Part shown: positions 50,606 through 62,852 of the stretch, piece by piece
Numbering within the stretch: position 1 is the first letter of the stretch
Layout of the letters: every line of letters starts with the position of its first letter
Assembly (NCBI GenBank): GCA_036971475.1
Contig: JBAIZL010000007.1
Span: forward strand, 32,291,002 to 32,355,001
From: Prosapia bicincta
Taxonomy: Eukaryota; Arthropoda; Insecta; Hemiptera; Cercopidae
Length of the DNA: 64,000 nucleotides
Reading direction: 5' to 3'
Notes under the pieces: model-generated
Database searches by the model: none
Seen by the model: the letters and a program-made list of their open reading frames with translations, nothing else
Told to the model about the DNA's origin: nothing
Position numbers and translations under genes: made by a program

Positions 50606-52132
50606 ATCTATGGTCGATTCTGCGTTTATTATGCCTTTTAAATGAGAAATCCATTTTTTGTAGAAATCGCAAAATCCATGAACTTTAATTCATGCACTTT
50701 TTTAAAGCAAACATATGACAATTGCGATAGCTCCTATAATAGTTATTATAGATCAATTCTAAGTGCACAATGCGAATCTATGTTCGATTCTGCGTTTATT
50801 ATGCCTTTTAAATGAGAAATCCATTTTTTGTAGAAGTCACAAAATCCATGAACTATAATTCATGCATTTTTTTTAGAGCAAATATATGACAATTGCGATA
50901 GCTCCTATAATACTTATTATAGATCAATTCTAAGTGCACAAAGCGAATCTATGGTCGATTCTGCGTTTATTGTGCCTTTTAAATGAGAAATCCATTTTTT
51001 GTAGAAATCGCAAAATCCATGAATGCATTTTTTTAAGAGCAAATATATGACAATTGCGATAGCTCCTATAATACTTATTATAGATCAATTCTAAGTGCAC
51101 AATGCGAATCTATGGTCGATTCTGCGTTTATTATGCCTTTTAAATGAGAAATCCATTTTTTGTAGAAATCACAAAGTCCATGAACTATAATTCATGCATT
51201 TTTTTTAGAGCAAATATATGACAATTGCGATAGCTCCTATAATACTTATTATAGATCAATTCTAAGTGCACTATGCGAATCTATGGTCGATTCTGCGTTT
51301 ATTATGCCTTTTAAATGAGAAATCCATTTTTTGTAGAATTCACAAAATCCATGAACTATAATTCATGCATTTTTTTTTTAGCAAATATATGACAATTGCG
51401 ATAGCTCCTATAATACTTATTATAGATCAATTCTATGTGCACAATGCGAATCTATGATCGATTCTGCGTTTATTATGCCTTTTAAATGAGAAATCCATAT
51501 TTTGTAGAAATCGCAAAATCCATGAACTATAATTCATGCATTTTTTTTAGAGCAAATATATGACAATTGCGATAGCTCCTATAATACTTATTATAGATCA
51601 ATTCTAAGTGCACAATGCGAATCTATGGTCGATTCTGCGTTTATTATGCCTTTTAAATGAGATATCCATTTTTCGTAGAAATCGCAAAATCCATGAACTA
51701 TAATTCATCCATTTTTTTTTTAGCAAATATATGGCAATTGCGATAGCTCCTATAATACTTATTATAGATCAATTCTAAGTGCACAATGCGAATCTATGAT
51801 CGATTCTGCGTTTATTATGCCTTTTAAATGAGAAATCCATTTTTTGTAGAAATCGCAAAATCCATGAACTATAATTCATGCATTTTTTTTAGAGCAAATA
51901 TATGACAATTGCGATAGCTCCTATAATAGTTATTATAGATCAATTCTAAGTGCACAATGCGAATCTATGGTCGATTCTGCGTTTATTATGCCTTTTAAAT
52001 GAGAAATCCATATTTGTAGAAATCGCAAAATCCATGAACTATAATTCATGCATTTTTTTTAGATCAAATATATGACAATTGTGATAGATCCTATAATACT
52101 TATTATAGATCAATTCTAAGTGCACAATGCGA
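50606..52132 (+). repeat. 1,527-bp 9-mer HOR, copy 2
   Basis: Same order, with the 'atggcaattg' mark at 51731. The last monomer (51962) is a J with 'catatttgtag' (one T lost), not the J/A chimera of copy 1. G has T10 here, so one gain and one loss cancel and the length stays the same. The B at 50606 holds the last A-B junction in the window. Confidence 0.9.
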
Positions 52133-52303
52133 ATCTATGGTCGATTCTGCGTTTATTATGCCTTTTAAATGAGAAATCCATTTTTTGTAGAAGTCACAAA
52201 ATCCATGAACTATAATTCATGCATTTTTTTTAGAGCAAATATATGACAATTGCGATAGCTCCTATAATACGTATTATAGATCAATTCTAAGTGCACAAAG
52301 CGA

Positions 52304-52805
52304 ATCTATGGTCGATTCTGCGTTTATTGTGCCTTTTAAATGAGAAATCCATTTTTTGTAGAAATCTCAAAATCCATGAATGCATTTTTTTAAGAGCAAA
52401 TATATGACAATTGCGATAGCTCCTATAATACTTATTATAGATCAATTCTAAGTGCACTATGCGAATCTATGGTCGATTCTGCGTTTATTATGCCTTTTAA
52501 ATGAGAAATCCATTTTTTGTAGAATTCACAAAATCCATGAACTATAATTCATGCATTTTTTTTTTAGCAAATATATGACAATTGCGATAGCTCCTATAAT
52601 ACTTATTATAGATCAATTCTAAGTGCACAATGCGAATCTATGGTCGATTCTGCGTTTATTATGCCTTTTAAATGAGAAATCCATTTTTTGTAGAAATCGC
52701 AAAATCCATGAACTATAATTCATCCTTTTTTTTAGAGCAAATATATGACAATTGCGATAGCTCCTATAATACTTATTATAGATCAATTCTAAATGCACAA
52801 TGCGA
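52304..52805 (+). repeat. 502-bp 3-mer HOR E-G-S, copy 1
   Basis: E (161 bp, 'gaaatctcaaaatcc'), G (171 bp, T10) and S (170 bp, 'catcct'). The three lengths sum to the 502-bp spacing. It is preceded by a C/D chimera (52133, 'acgtattatag'). Confidence 0.93.
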
Positions 52806-53307
52806 ATCTATGGTCGATTCTGCGTTTATTGTGCCTTTTAAATGAGAAATCCATTTTTTGTAGAAATCTCAAAATCCATGAATGCATTTTTTTAAGAGCA
52901 AATATATGACAATTGCGATAGCTCCTATAATACTTATTATAGATCAATTCTAAGTGCACTATGCGAATCTATGGTCGATTCTGCGTTTATTATGCCTTTT
53001 AAATGAGAAATCCATTTTTTGTAGAATTCACAAAATCCATGAACTATAATTCATGCATTTTTTTTTTAGCAAATATATGACAATTGCGATAGCTCCTATA
53101 ATACTTATTATAGATCAATTCTAAGTGCACAATGCGAATCTATGGTCGATTCTGCGTTTATTATGCCTTTTAAATGAGAAATCCATTTTTTGTAGAAATC
53201 GCAAAATCCATGAACTATAATTCATCCTTTTTTTTAGAGCAAATATATGACAATTGCGATAGCTCCTATAATACTTATTATAGATCAATTCTAAATGCAC
53301 AATGCGA
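52806..53307 (+). repeat. 502-bp 3-mer HOR E-G-S, copy 2
   Basis: Direct tandem copy, with the 'gaaatctcaa' mark at 52863. The junction before it reads 'acaatgcga' rather than 'acaaagcga', as expected if the repeat was joined end to start. It holds the last ordinary E monomer and is the last clear HOR before the array changes. Confidence 0.93.
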
Positions 53308-56300
53308 ATCTATGGTCGATTCTGCGTTTATTATGCCTCTTAAATGAGAAATCCATTTTTTGTAGAAATCGCAAAATCCATGAACTATAATTCATGCATT
53401 TTTTTTAGATCAAATATATGACAAATGTGATAGATCCTATAATACTTATTATAGATCAATTCTAAGTGCACAATGCGAATCTATGGTCGATTCTGCGTTT
53501 ATTATGCCTTTTAAATGAGAAATCCATTTTTTGTAGAAATCGCAAAATCCATGAACTATAATTCATGCATTTTGCTTAGAGCAAATATATGACAATTGCG
53601 ATAGCTCCTATAATACTTATTATAGATCAATTCTAAGTGCACAATGCGAATCTATGGTCGATTCTGCGTTTATTATGCCTTTTAAATGAGAAATCCATTT
53701 TTTGTAGAAATCGCAAAATCCATGAACTATAATTCATGCATTTTTTTTAGATCAAATATATGACAATTGTGATAGATCCTATAATACTTATTATAGATCA
53801 ATTCTAAGTGCACAATGCGAATCTATGGTCGATTCTGCGTTTATTATGCCTTTTAAATGAGAATTCCATTTTTTGTAGAAATCGCAAAATCCATGAACTC
53901 TAATTCATGCATTTTTTTTAGAGCAAATATATGACAATTGCGATAGCGCCTATAATACTTATTATAGATCAATTCTAAGTGCACAATGCGAATCTATGGT
54001 CGATTCTGCGTTTATTATGCCTTTTAAATGAGAAATCCATTTTTTGTAGAAATCGCAAAATCCATGAACTATAATTCATGCATTTTTTTTAGAGCAAATA
54101 TATGACAATTGCGATAGCTCCTATAATAGTTATTATAGATCAATTCTAAGTGCACAATGCGAATCTATGGTCGATTCTGCGTTTATTAGGCCTTTTAAAT
54201 GAGAAATCCATTTTGTGTAGAAATCGCAAAATCCATGAACTATAATTCATGCATTTTTTTTAGATCAAATATATGACAATTGTGATAGATCCTATAATAC
54301 TTATTATAGATCAATTCTAAGTGCACAATGCGAATCTATGGTCGATTCTGCGTTTATTATGCCTTTTAAATGAGAAATCCATTTTTTGTAGAAATCGCAA
54401 AATCCATGAACTATAATTCATGCATTTTTTTTAGAGAAAATATATGACAATTGCGATACCTCCTATAATACTTATTATAGATCAATTCTAAGTGCACAAT
54501 GCGAATCTATGGTCGATTCTGCGTTTATTATGCCTTTTAAATGAGAAATCCATTTTTTGTAGAATTCACAAAATCCATGAACTATAATTCATGCATTTTT
54601 TTTAGAGCAAATATATGACAATTGCGATAGCTCCTATAATACTTATTATAGATCAATTCTAAGTGCACAATGCGAATCTATGGTCGATTCTGCGTTTATT
54701 ATGCCTTTTAAATGAGATATCCATTTTTCGTAGAAATCGCAAAATCCATGAACTATAATTCATGCATTTTTTTTTAGCAAATATATGACAATTACGATAG
54801 CTCCTATAATACTTATTATAGCAAAATTCTAAGTGCACAATGCGAATCTATGATTGATTCTGCGTTTAATATGCCTTTTAAATGAGAAATCCATTTTTTG
54901 TAGAAATCGCAATATCCATGAACTATAATTCATGCATTTTTTTTAGAGCAAAAATATGACAATTGCGATAGCTCCTATAATAGTTAATATAGATTAATTC
55001 TAAGTGCACAATGCGAATCTATGGTCGATTCTGCGTTTATTATGCCTTTTAAATGAGAAATCCATTTTTTGTAGAAATCGCAAAATCCATGAACTATAAT
55101 TCATGCATTTTTTTAAAACAAATATATGACAATTGTGATAGATCCTATAATACTTATTATAGATCAATTCTAAGTGCACAATGCGAATCTATGGTCGATT
55201 CTGCGTATATTATGCCTTTTAAATGAGAAATCCATTTTTTGTAGAAATCGCAAAATCCATGAACTATAATTCATGCATTTTTTTTAGAGCAAATATATGA
55301 CAATTGCGATAGCGCCTATAATACTTATTATAGATCAATTCTAAGGGCACAATGCGAATCTATGGTCGAATCTGCGTTTATTATGCCTTTTAAATGAGGA
55401 ATCCATTTTTTGTAGAAATCGAAAAATCCATTAACTATAATTCATGCATTTTTTTTAGAGCAAATATATGACAATTGCGATAGCTCCTATAATACTTATT
55501 ATAGATCAATTCTAAGTGCACAATGCGAATCTATGGTCGATTCTGCGTTTATTATGCCTTTTAAATGAGAAATCCATTTTTTGTAAAAATCGCAAAATCC
55601 ATGAATGAATTTTTTTTAGAGCAAATATATGACAATTGCGATAGCTCCTATAATACTTATTATAGATCAATTCTAAGTGCACAATGCGAATCTATGGTCG
55701 ATTCTGCGTTTATTATGCCTTTTAAATGAGAAATCCATTTTTTGTAGAAATCACAAAATCCATGAACTATAATACATGCATTTTTTTTAGAGCAAATATA
55801 TGACAATTGCGATAGCTCCTATAATACTTATTATAGATCAATTCTAAGTGCACAATGCGAATCTATGGTCGATTCTGCGTTTATTATGCCTTTTAAATGA
55901 GAAATCCATTTTTGTAGAAATCGCAAAATCCATGAACTATAATTCATGCATTTTTTTTAGAGCAAATATATGACAATTGCGATAGCTCCTATAATACTTA
56001 TGATAGATCAATTCTAAGTGCACAATGCGAATCTATGGTCGATTCTGCGTTTATTATGCCTTTTAAATGAGAAATCCATTTTTTGTAGAAATCGCAAAAT
56101 CCATGAACTATAATTCATGCATTTTTTTTAGATCAAATATATGACAATTGTGATAGATCCTATAATACTTATTATAGATCAATTCTAAGTGCACAATGCG
56201 AATCTATGGTCGATTCTGCGTTTATTATGCCTTTTAAATCAGAAATCCATTTTTTGTAGAATTCACAAAATCCATGAACTATAATTCATGCATTTTTTTT

Positions 56301-56714
56301 AGAGCAAATATATGACAATTGCGATAGCTCCTATAATACTTATTATAGATCAATTCTAAGTGCACAATGCGAATCTATGATCGATTCTGCGTTTATTATG
56401 CCTTTTAAATGAGAAATCCATATTTTGTAGAAATCGCAAAATCCATGAACTATAATTCATGCATTTTTTTTAGAGCAAATATATGACAATTGCGATAGCT
56501 CCTATAATACTTATTATAGATCAATTCTAAGTGCACAATGCGAATCTATGGTCGATTCTGCGTTTATTATGCCTTTTAAATGAGAAATCCATTTTTTGTA
56601 GAATTCACAAAATCCATGAACTATAATTCATGCATTTTTTTTAGAGCAAATATATGACAATTGCGATAGCTCCTATAATACTTATTATAGATCAATTCTA
56701 AGTGCACAATGCGA
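53308..56714 (+). repeat. Near-consensus satellite domain, first part
   Basis: Order: J, P-like ('ttttgctta'), J, L, C, J, consensus, G, H (54676, the last H), N-like (54846, heavily mutated), J-like, three near-consensus monomers, E-like 161-bp (55529, 'gaatgaat'), F', consensus (short T-tract), J, G, K, G. Subtype order no longer follows H-A-B-C-D-E-F. Scattered private mutations are more common here. No gene is present. Confidence 0.85.
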
Positions 56715-57739
56715 ATCTATGGTCGATTCTGCGTTTATTTTGCCTTTTAAATGAGAATTCCATTTTTTGTTAAAATCGCAAAATCCATGAACTATAATTC
56801 ATGCATTTTTTTTAGAGCAAATATATGACAATTGCGATAGCTCCTATAATACTTATTATAGATCGATTCTAAGTGCACAATGCGAATCTATGGTCGATTC
56901 TGCGTTTATTATGCCTTTTAAATGAGAAATCCATTTTTTGTAGAAATCGCATAATCCATGAACTATAATTCATGCATTTTTTTTAGATCAAATATATGAC
57001 AATTGTGATAGATCCTATAATACTTATTATAGATCAATTCTAAGTGCACAATGCGAATCTATGGTCAATTCTGCGTTTATTATGCCTTTTAAATGAGAAA
57101 TCCATTTTTTGTAGAAATCACAAAATCCATGAACTATAATTCATGCATTTTTTTTAGAGCAAATATATGACAATTGCGATAGCTCCTATAATAGTTATTA
57201 TAGATCAATTCTAAGTGCACAATGCGAATCTATGGTCGATTCTGCGTTTATTAGGCCTTTTAAATGAGAAATCCATTTTTTGTAGAAATCGCAAAATCCA
57301 TGAACTTTAATTCATGCATTTTTTTAGAGCAAATATATGACAATTGCGATAGCTCCTATAATACTTATTATAGATCAATTCTAAGTGCACAATGCGAATC
57401 TATGGTCGATTCTGCGTTTATTATGCCTTTTAAATGAGAAATCCATTTTTTGTAGAAATCACAAAATCCATGAACTATAATTCATGCATTTTTTTTAGAG
57501 CAAATATATGACAATTGCGATAGCTCCTATAATACTTATTATAGATCAATTCTAAGTGCACAATGCGAATCTATGGTCGATTCTGCGTTTATTATGCCTT
57601 TTAAATGAGAAATCCATTTTTTGTAGAAATCGCAAAATCCATGAACTATAATTCATGCATTTTTTTTAGAGCAAATATATGAAAATTGCGATAGCTCCTA
57701 TAATACTTATTATAGATCAATTCTAAGTGCACAATGCGA
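56715..57739 (+). repeat. Duplicated block, copy 1 (spacing 4,430 bp)
   Basis: L ('ttaaaatcg', 'gatcgattc'), J ('gcataatcc'), F' ('ggtcaattc'), a T7 monomer with 'ttaggcc' and F' plus a consensus monomer with 'gaaaattg'. All these marks recur at +4,430. 'gaactttaattc' at 57300 is absent from copy 2, which has 'gaactataattc'. Confidence 0.9.
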
Positions 57740-58421
57740 ATCTATGGTCGATACTGCGTTTATTATGCCTTTTAAATGAGGAATCCATTTTTTGTAGAAA
57801 TCGCAAAATCCATGAACTATAATTCATGCATTTTTTTAGAGCAAATATATGACAATTGCGATAGCTCCTATAATACTTATTATAGATCAATTCTAAGTGC
57901 ACAATGCGAATCTATGGTCGATTCTGCGTTTATTATGCCTTTTAAATGAGATTTCCATTTTTTGTAGAAATCGCAAAATCCATGAACTATAATTCATCCT
58001 TTTTTTTAGAGCAAATATATGACAATTGCGATAGCTCCTATAATACTTATTATAGATTAATTCTAAGTGCACAATGCGAATCTATGGTCGATTCTGCGTT
58101 TATTATGCCTTTTAAATGAGAAATCCATTTTTTGTAGAAATCGCAAAATCCATGAACTATAATTCATGCATTTTTTTTAGATCAAATATATGACAATTGT
58201 GATAGATCCTATAATACTTATTATAGATCAATTCTAAGTGCACAATGCGAATCTATGGTCGATTCTGCGTTTATTATGCCTTTTAAATGAGAAATCCATT
58301 TTTTGTAGAAATCACAAAATCCATGAACTATAATTCATGCATTTTGTTTAGAGCAAATATATGACAATTGCGATAGCTCCTATAATACTTATTATAGATC
58401 AATTCTAAGTGCACAATGCGA
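57740..58421 (+). repeat. Duplicated block O-S-J (spacing 5,113 bp) plus F'/P
   Basis: A near-consensus T7 monomer ('gatactgcg', 'gaggaatcc'), S (57910) and J (58080) recur at 62853-63363. The following monomer (58251) joins an F' 5' part to a P-type T-tract. The other copies have a separate F' and P there, so this one looks like an F'/P fusion that lost one monomer. Confidence 0.87.
57910..58079 (+). repeat. Monomer type S (170 bp)
   Basis: Type S replaces 'catgcat' before the T-tract with 'catcct', which trims dyad 1 by one pair and drops one base. First copies are at 52636 and 53138, inside the 502-bp 3-mer repeat. S and its derivatives S' and S'' are otherwise confined to the last 6 kb. 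Confidence 0.85.
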
Positions 58422-58591
58422 ATCTATGGTCGATTCTGCGTTTATTATGCCTTTTAAATGAGAAATCCATTTTTTGTAGAAATCGCAAAATCCATGAACT
58501 ATAGTTCATCCTTTTTTTTAGAGCAAATATATGACAATTGCGATAGCTCCTATAATAATTATTATAGATCAATTCTAAGTGCACAATGCGA
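58422..58591 (+). repeat. Monomer S' with both dyads perfect
   Basis: This S-type monomer has a83g and an AT spacer in dyad 2. ATGAACTATAGTTCAT (58494-58509) and CTATAATAATTATTATAG (58550-58567) are therefore both perfect palindromes. The same monomer recurs at 60131-60300 (palindromes 60203-60218 and 60259-60276) and 63706-63875 (63778-63793 and 63834-63851). It is followed each time by S'' ('atagtttatcc'). Confidence 0.88.
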
Positions 58592-58932
58592 ATCTATGGT
58601 CGATTCTGCGTTTATTATGCCTTTTAAATGAGAAATCCATTTTTTTGTAGAAATCGCAAAATCCATGAACTATAGTTTATCCTTTTTTTTAGAGCAAATA
58701 TATGACAATTGTGATAGATCCTATAATACTTATTATAGATCAATTCTAAGTGCACAATGCGAATCTATGGTCGATTCTGCGTTTATTATGCCTTTTAAAT
58801 GAGAAATCCATTTTTTGTAAAAATCGCAAAATCCATGAACTATAATTCATCCTTTTTTTTAGAGCAAATATATGACAATTGCGATAGCTCCTATAATACT
58901 TATTATAGATCAATTCTAAGTGCACAATGCGA
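58592..58932 (+). repeat. S'' and S monomers
   Basis: S'' (58592) has T7 in the first tract, 'atagtttatcc' and a J-type 'gtgatagatcc'. S (58763) has 'gtaaaaatcg'. S'' follows S' here and at 60301 and 63876. The copy at 60301 has 'cctttgtttt' and lacks the J marks. Confidence 0.83.
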
Positions 58933-59445
58933 ATCTATGGTCGATTCTGCGTTTATTATGCCTTTTAAATGAGAAATCCATTTTTTGTAGAAATCACATA
59001 GTCCATGAACTATAATTCATGCATTTTTTTTAGAGCAAATATATGACAATTGCGATAGCTCCTATAATACTTATGAAAGATCAATTCTAAGTGCACAATG
59101 CGAATCTATGGTCGATTCTGCGTTTATTATGCCTTTTAAATGAGAAATCCATTTTTTGTAGAAATCGCAAAATCCATGAACTATAATTCATGCATTTTTT
59201 TTAGATCAAATATATGACAATTGTGATAGATCCTATAATACTTATTATAGATCAATTCTAAGTGCACAATGCGAATCTATGGTCGATTCTGCGTTTATTA
59301 TGCCTTTTTAATGAGAATTCCATTTTTTGTAGAAATCGCAAAATCCATGAACTATAATTCATGCATTTTTTTTAGATCAAATATATGACAATTGTGATAG
59401 ATCCTATAATAGTTATTATAGATCAATTCTAAGTGCACAATGCGA
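58933..59445 (+). repeat. 3-mer F''-J-L/J, copy 1 (spacing 1,538 bp)
   Basis: F'' has 'cacatagtcc' and 'cttatgaaagatc' (which breaks dyad 2), followed by J and by a monomer with 'cctttttaatgagaattcc' and J marks. All recur at 60471-60983. Confidence 0.9.
59104..59274 (+). repeat. Monomer type J (triple GATC)
   Basis: Type J has g103t ('agatcaaat'), c121t ('attgtgatag', a CpG lost as TpG) and c127a ('gatcc'). These changes raise the number of GATC sites from one to three and place one directly before dyad 2. None occurs before about 15.9 kb; about 15 of the last 63 monomers carry it. It often combines with other 5' halves (M at 15937, L at 59275, S'' at 58592). Confidence 0.88.
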
Positions 59446-60470
59446 ATCTATGGTCGATTCTGCGTTTATTATGCCTTTTAAATGAGAAATCCATTTTTTG
59501 TAGAATTCACAAAATCCATGAACTATAATTCATGCATTTTTTTTTAGAGCAAATATATGACAATTGCGATAGCTCCTATAATACTTATTATAGATCAATT
59601 CTAAGTGCACAATGCGAATCTATGATCGATTCTGCGTTTATTATGCCTTTTAAATGAGAAATCCATATTTTGTAGAAATCGCAAAATCCATGAACTATAA
59701 TTCATGCATTTTTTTTAGAGAAAATATATGACAATTGCGACAGCTCCTATAATACTTATTATAGATCAATTCTAAGTGCACAATGCGAATCTATGGTCGA
59801 TTCTGCGTTTATTATGCCTTTTAAATGAGAAATCCATTTTTTGTAGAAATCACAAAATCCATGAACTATAATTCATGCATTTTTTTTAGAGCAAATATAT
59901 GACAATTGCGATAGCTCCTATAATACTTATTATAGATCAATTCTAAGTGCACAATGCGAATCTATGGTCGATTCTGCGTTTATTATGCCTTTTAAATGAG
60001 AAATCCATTTTTTGTAGAAATCGCAAAATCCATGAACTATAATTCATGCATTTTGTTTAGAGCAAATATATGACAATTGCGATAGCTCCTATAATAGTTA
60101 TTATAGATCAATTCTAAGTGCACAATGCGAATCTATGGTCGATTCTGCGTTTATTATGCCTTTTAAATGAGAAATCCATTTTTTGTAGAAATCGCAAAAT
60201 CCATGAACTATAGTTCATCCTTTTTTTTAGAGCAAATATATGACAATTGCGATAGCTCCTATAATAATTATTATAGATCAATTCTAAGTGCACAATGCGA
60301 ATCTATGGTCGATTCTGCGTTTATTATGCCTTTTAAATGAGAAATCCATTTTTTGTAGAAATCGCAAAATCCATGAACTATAGTTTATCCTTTGTTTTAG
60401 AGCAAATATATGACAATTGCGATAGCTCCTATAATACTTATTATAGATCAATTCTAAGTGCACAATGCGA
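59446..60470 (+). repeat. G-K-F'-P-S'-S'' run
   Basis: G (59446, 172 bp, T9-agagc), K (59618, 'agagaaaat', 'gacagctcc'), F' (59789), P (59960), S' (60131), S'' (60301). The last four recur at 63364-64000 with a shift of 3,575 bp. S' again has both palindromes perfect. Confidence 0.87.
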
Positions 60471-61144
60471 ATCTATGGTCGATTCTGCGTTTATTATGCC
60501 TTTTAAATGAGAAATCCATTTTTTGTAGAAATCACATAGTCCATGAACTATAATTCATGCATTTTTTTTAGAGCAAATATATGACAATTGCGATAGCTCC
60601 TATAATACTTATGAAAGATCAATTCTAAGTGCACAATGCGAATCTATGGTCGATTCTGCGTTTATTATGCCTTTTAAATGAGAAATCCATTTTTTGTAGA
60701 AATCGCAAAATCCATGAACTATAATTCATGCATTTTTTTTAGATCAAATATATGACAATTGTGATAGATCCTATAATACTTATTATAGATCAATTCTAAG
60801 TGCACAATGCGAATCTATGGTCGATTCTGCGTTTATTATGCCTTTTTAATGAGAATTCCATTTTTTGTAGAAATCGCAAAATCCATGAACTATAATTCAT
60901 GCATTTTTTTTAGATCAAATATATGACAATTGTGATAGATCCTATAATAGTTATTATAGATCAATTCTAAGTGCACAATGCGAATCTATGGTCGATTCTG
61001 CGTTTATTATGCCTTTTAAATGAGAAATCCATTTTTTGTAAAAATCGCAAAATCCATGAATGAATTTTTTTTAGAGCAAATATATGACAATTGCGATAGC
61101 TCCTATAATACTTATTATAGATCAATTCTAAGTGCACAATGCGA
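60471..61144 (+). repeat. 3-mer F''-J-L/J, copy 2, then E-like monomer
   Basis: 60471-60983 repeats 58933-59445 at 1,538 bp. It is followed by a 161-bp E-like monomer (60984) with 'gaatgaat' and 'gtaaaaatcg', as at 55529. That monomer has the same p77-86 deletion as type E but lacks a26g, so it is a relative or an E/consensus chimera. Confidence 0.87.
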
Positions 61145-62169
61145 ATCTATGGTCGATTCTGCGTTTATTATGCCTTTTAAATGAGAATTCCATTTTTTGT
61201 TAAAATCGCAAAATCCATGAACTATAATTCATGCATTTTTTTTAGAGCAAATATATGACAATTGCGATAGCTCCTATAATACTTATTATAGATCGATTCT
61301 AAGTGCACAATGCGAATCTATGGTCGATTCTGCGTTTATTATGCCTTTTAAATGAGAAATCCATTTTTTGTAGAAATCGCATAATCCATGAACTATAATT
61401 CATGCATTTTTTTTAGATCAAATATATGACAATTGTGATAGATCCTATAATACTTATTATAGATCAATTCTAAGTGCACAATGCGAATCTATGGTCAATT
61501 CTGCGTTTATTATGCCTTTTAAATGAGAAATCCATTTTTTGTAGAAATCACAAAATCCATGAACTATAATTCATGCATTTTTTTTAGAGCAAATATATGA
61601 CAATTGCGATAGCTCCTATAATAGTTATTATAGATCAATTCTAAGTGCACAATGCGAATCTATGGTCGATTCTGCGTTTATTAGGCCTTTTAAATGAGAA
61701 ATCCATTTTTTATAGAAATCGCAAAATCCATGAACTATAATTCATGCATTTTTTTAGAGCAAATATATGACAATTGCGATAGCTCCTATAATACTTATTA
61801 TAGATCAATTCTAAGTGCACAATGCGAATCTATGGTCGATTCTGCGTTTATTATGCCTTTTAAATGAGAAATCCATTTTTTGTAGAAATCACAAAATCCA
61901 TGAACTATAATTCATGCATTTTTTTTAGAGCAAATATATGACAATTGCGATAGCTCCTATAATACTTATTATAGATCAATTCTAAGTGCACAATGCGAAT
62001 CTATGGTCGATTCTGCGTTTATTATGCCTTTTAAATGAGAAATCCATTTTTTGTAGAAATCGCAAAATCCATGAACTATAATTCATGCATTTTTTTTAGA
62101 GCAAATATATGAAAATTGCGATAGCTCCTATAATACTTATTATAGATCAATTCTAAGTGCACAATGCGA
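61145..62169 (+). repeat. Duplicated block, copy 2 (spacing 4,430 bp)
   Basis: Same run as 56715-57739: L, J, F', the 'ttaggcc' T7 monomer, F' and the 'gaaaattg' monomer. 'tttatagaaatc' (61708) is private to this copy. Its last four monomers (61487-62169, 683 bp) are duplicated again immediately downstream. Confidence 0.9.
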
Positions 62170-62852
62170 ATCTATGGTCAATTCTGTGTTTATTATGCCT
62201 TTTAAATGAGAAATCCATTTTTTGTAGAAATCACAAAATCCATGAACTATAATTCATGCATTTTTTTTAGAGCAAATATATGACAATTGCGATAGCTCCT
62301 ATAATAGTTATTATAGATCAATTCTAAGTGCACAATGCGAATCTATGGTCGATTCTGCGTTTATTAGGCCTTTTAAATGAGAAATCCATTTTTTGTAGAA
62401 ATCGCAAAATCCATGAACTATAATTCATGCATTTTTTTAGAGCAAATATATGACAATTGCGATAGCTCCTATAATACTTATTATAGATCAATTCTAAGTG
62501 CACAATGCGAATCTATGGTCGATTCTGCGTTTATTATGCCTTTTAAATGAGAAATCCATTTTTTGTAGAAATCACAAAATCCATGAACTATAATTCATGC
62601 ATTTTTTTTAGAGCAAATATATGACAATTGCGATAGCTCCTATAATACTTATTATAGATCAATTCTAAGTGCACAATGCGAATCTATGGTCGATTCTGCG
62701 TTTATTATGCCTTTTAAATGAGAAATCCATTTTTTGTAGAGATCGCAAAATCCATGAACTATAATTCATGCATTTTTTTTAGAGCAAATATATGAAAATT
62801 GCGATAGCTCCTATAATACTTATTATAGATCAATTCTAAGTGCACAATGCGA
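62170..62852 (+). repeat. 683-bp 4-mer, tandem copy
   Basis: F' ('ggtcaattctgtg'), T7 monomer with 'ttaggcc' (62341), F' and the 'gaaaattg' monomer ('gagatcgc'). It repeats 61487-62169 directly. The spacing to 56715-57739 grows from 4,430 to 5,113 bp across it, exactly 683 bp, so the insertion came after the 4,430-bp duplication. Confidence 0.92.

Noticed and set aside
54180..54200. 'ttagg' as a telomeric repeat trace ('attaggcc' at 10035, 54187, 57250, 61680, 62363)
   Set aside because: It is a single t-to-g change in the monomer ('ttatgcc' to 'ttaggcc'), never in tandem, so it is not insect-type telomeric repeat.
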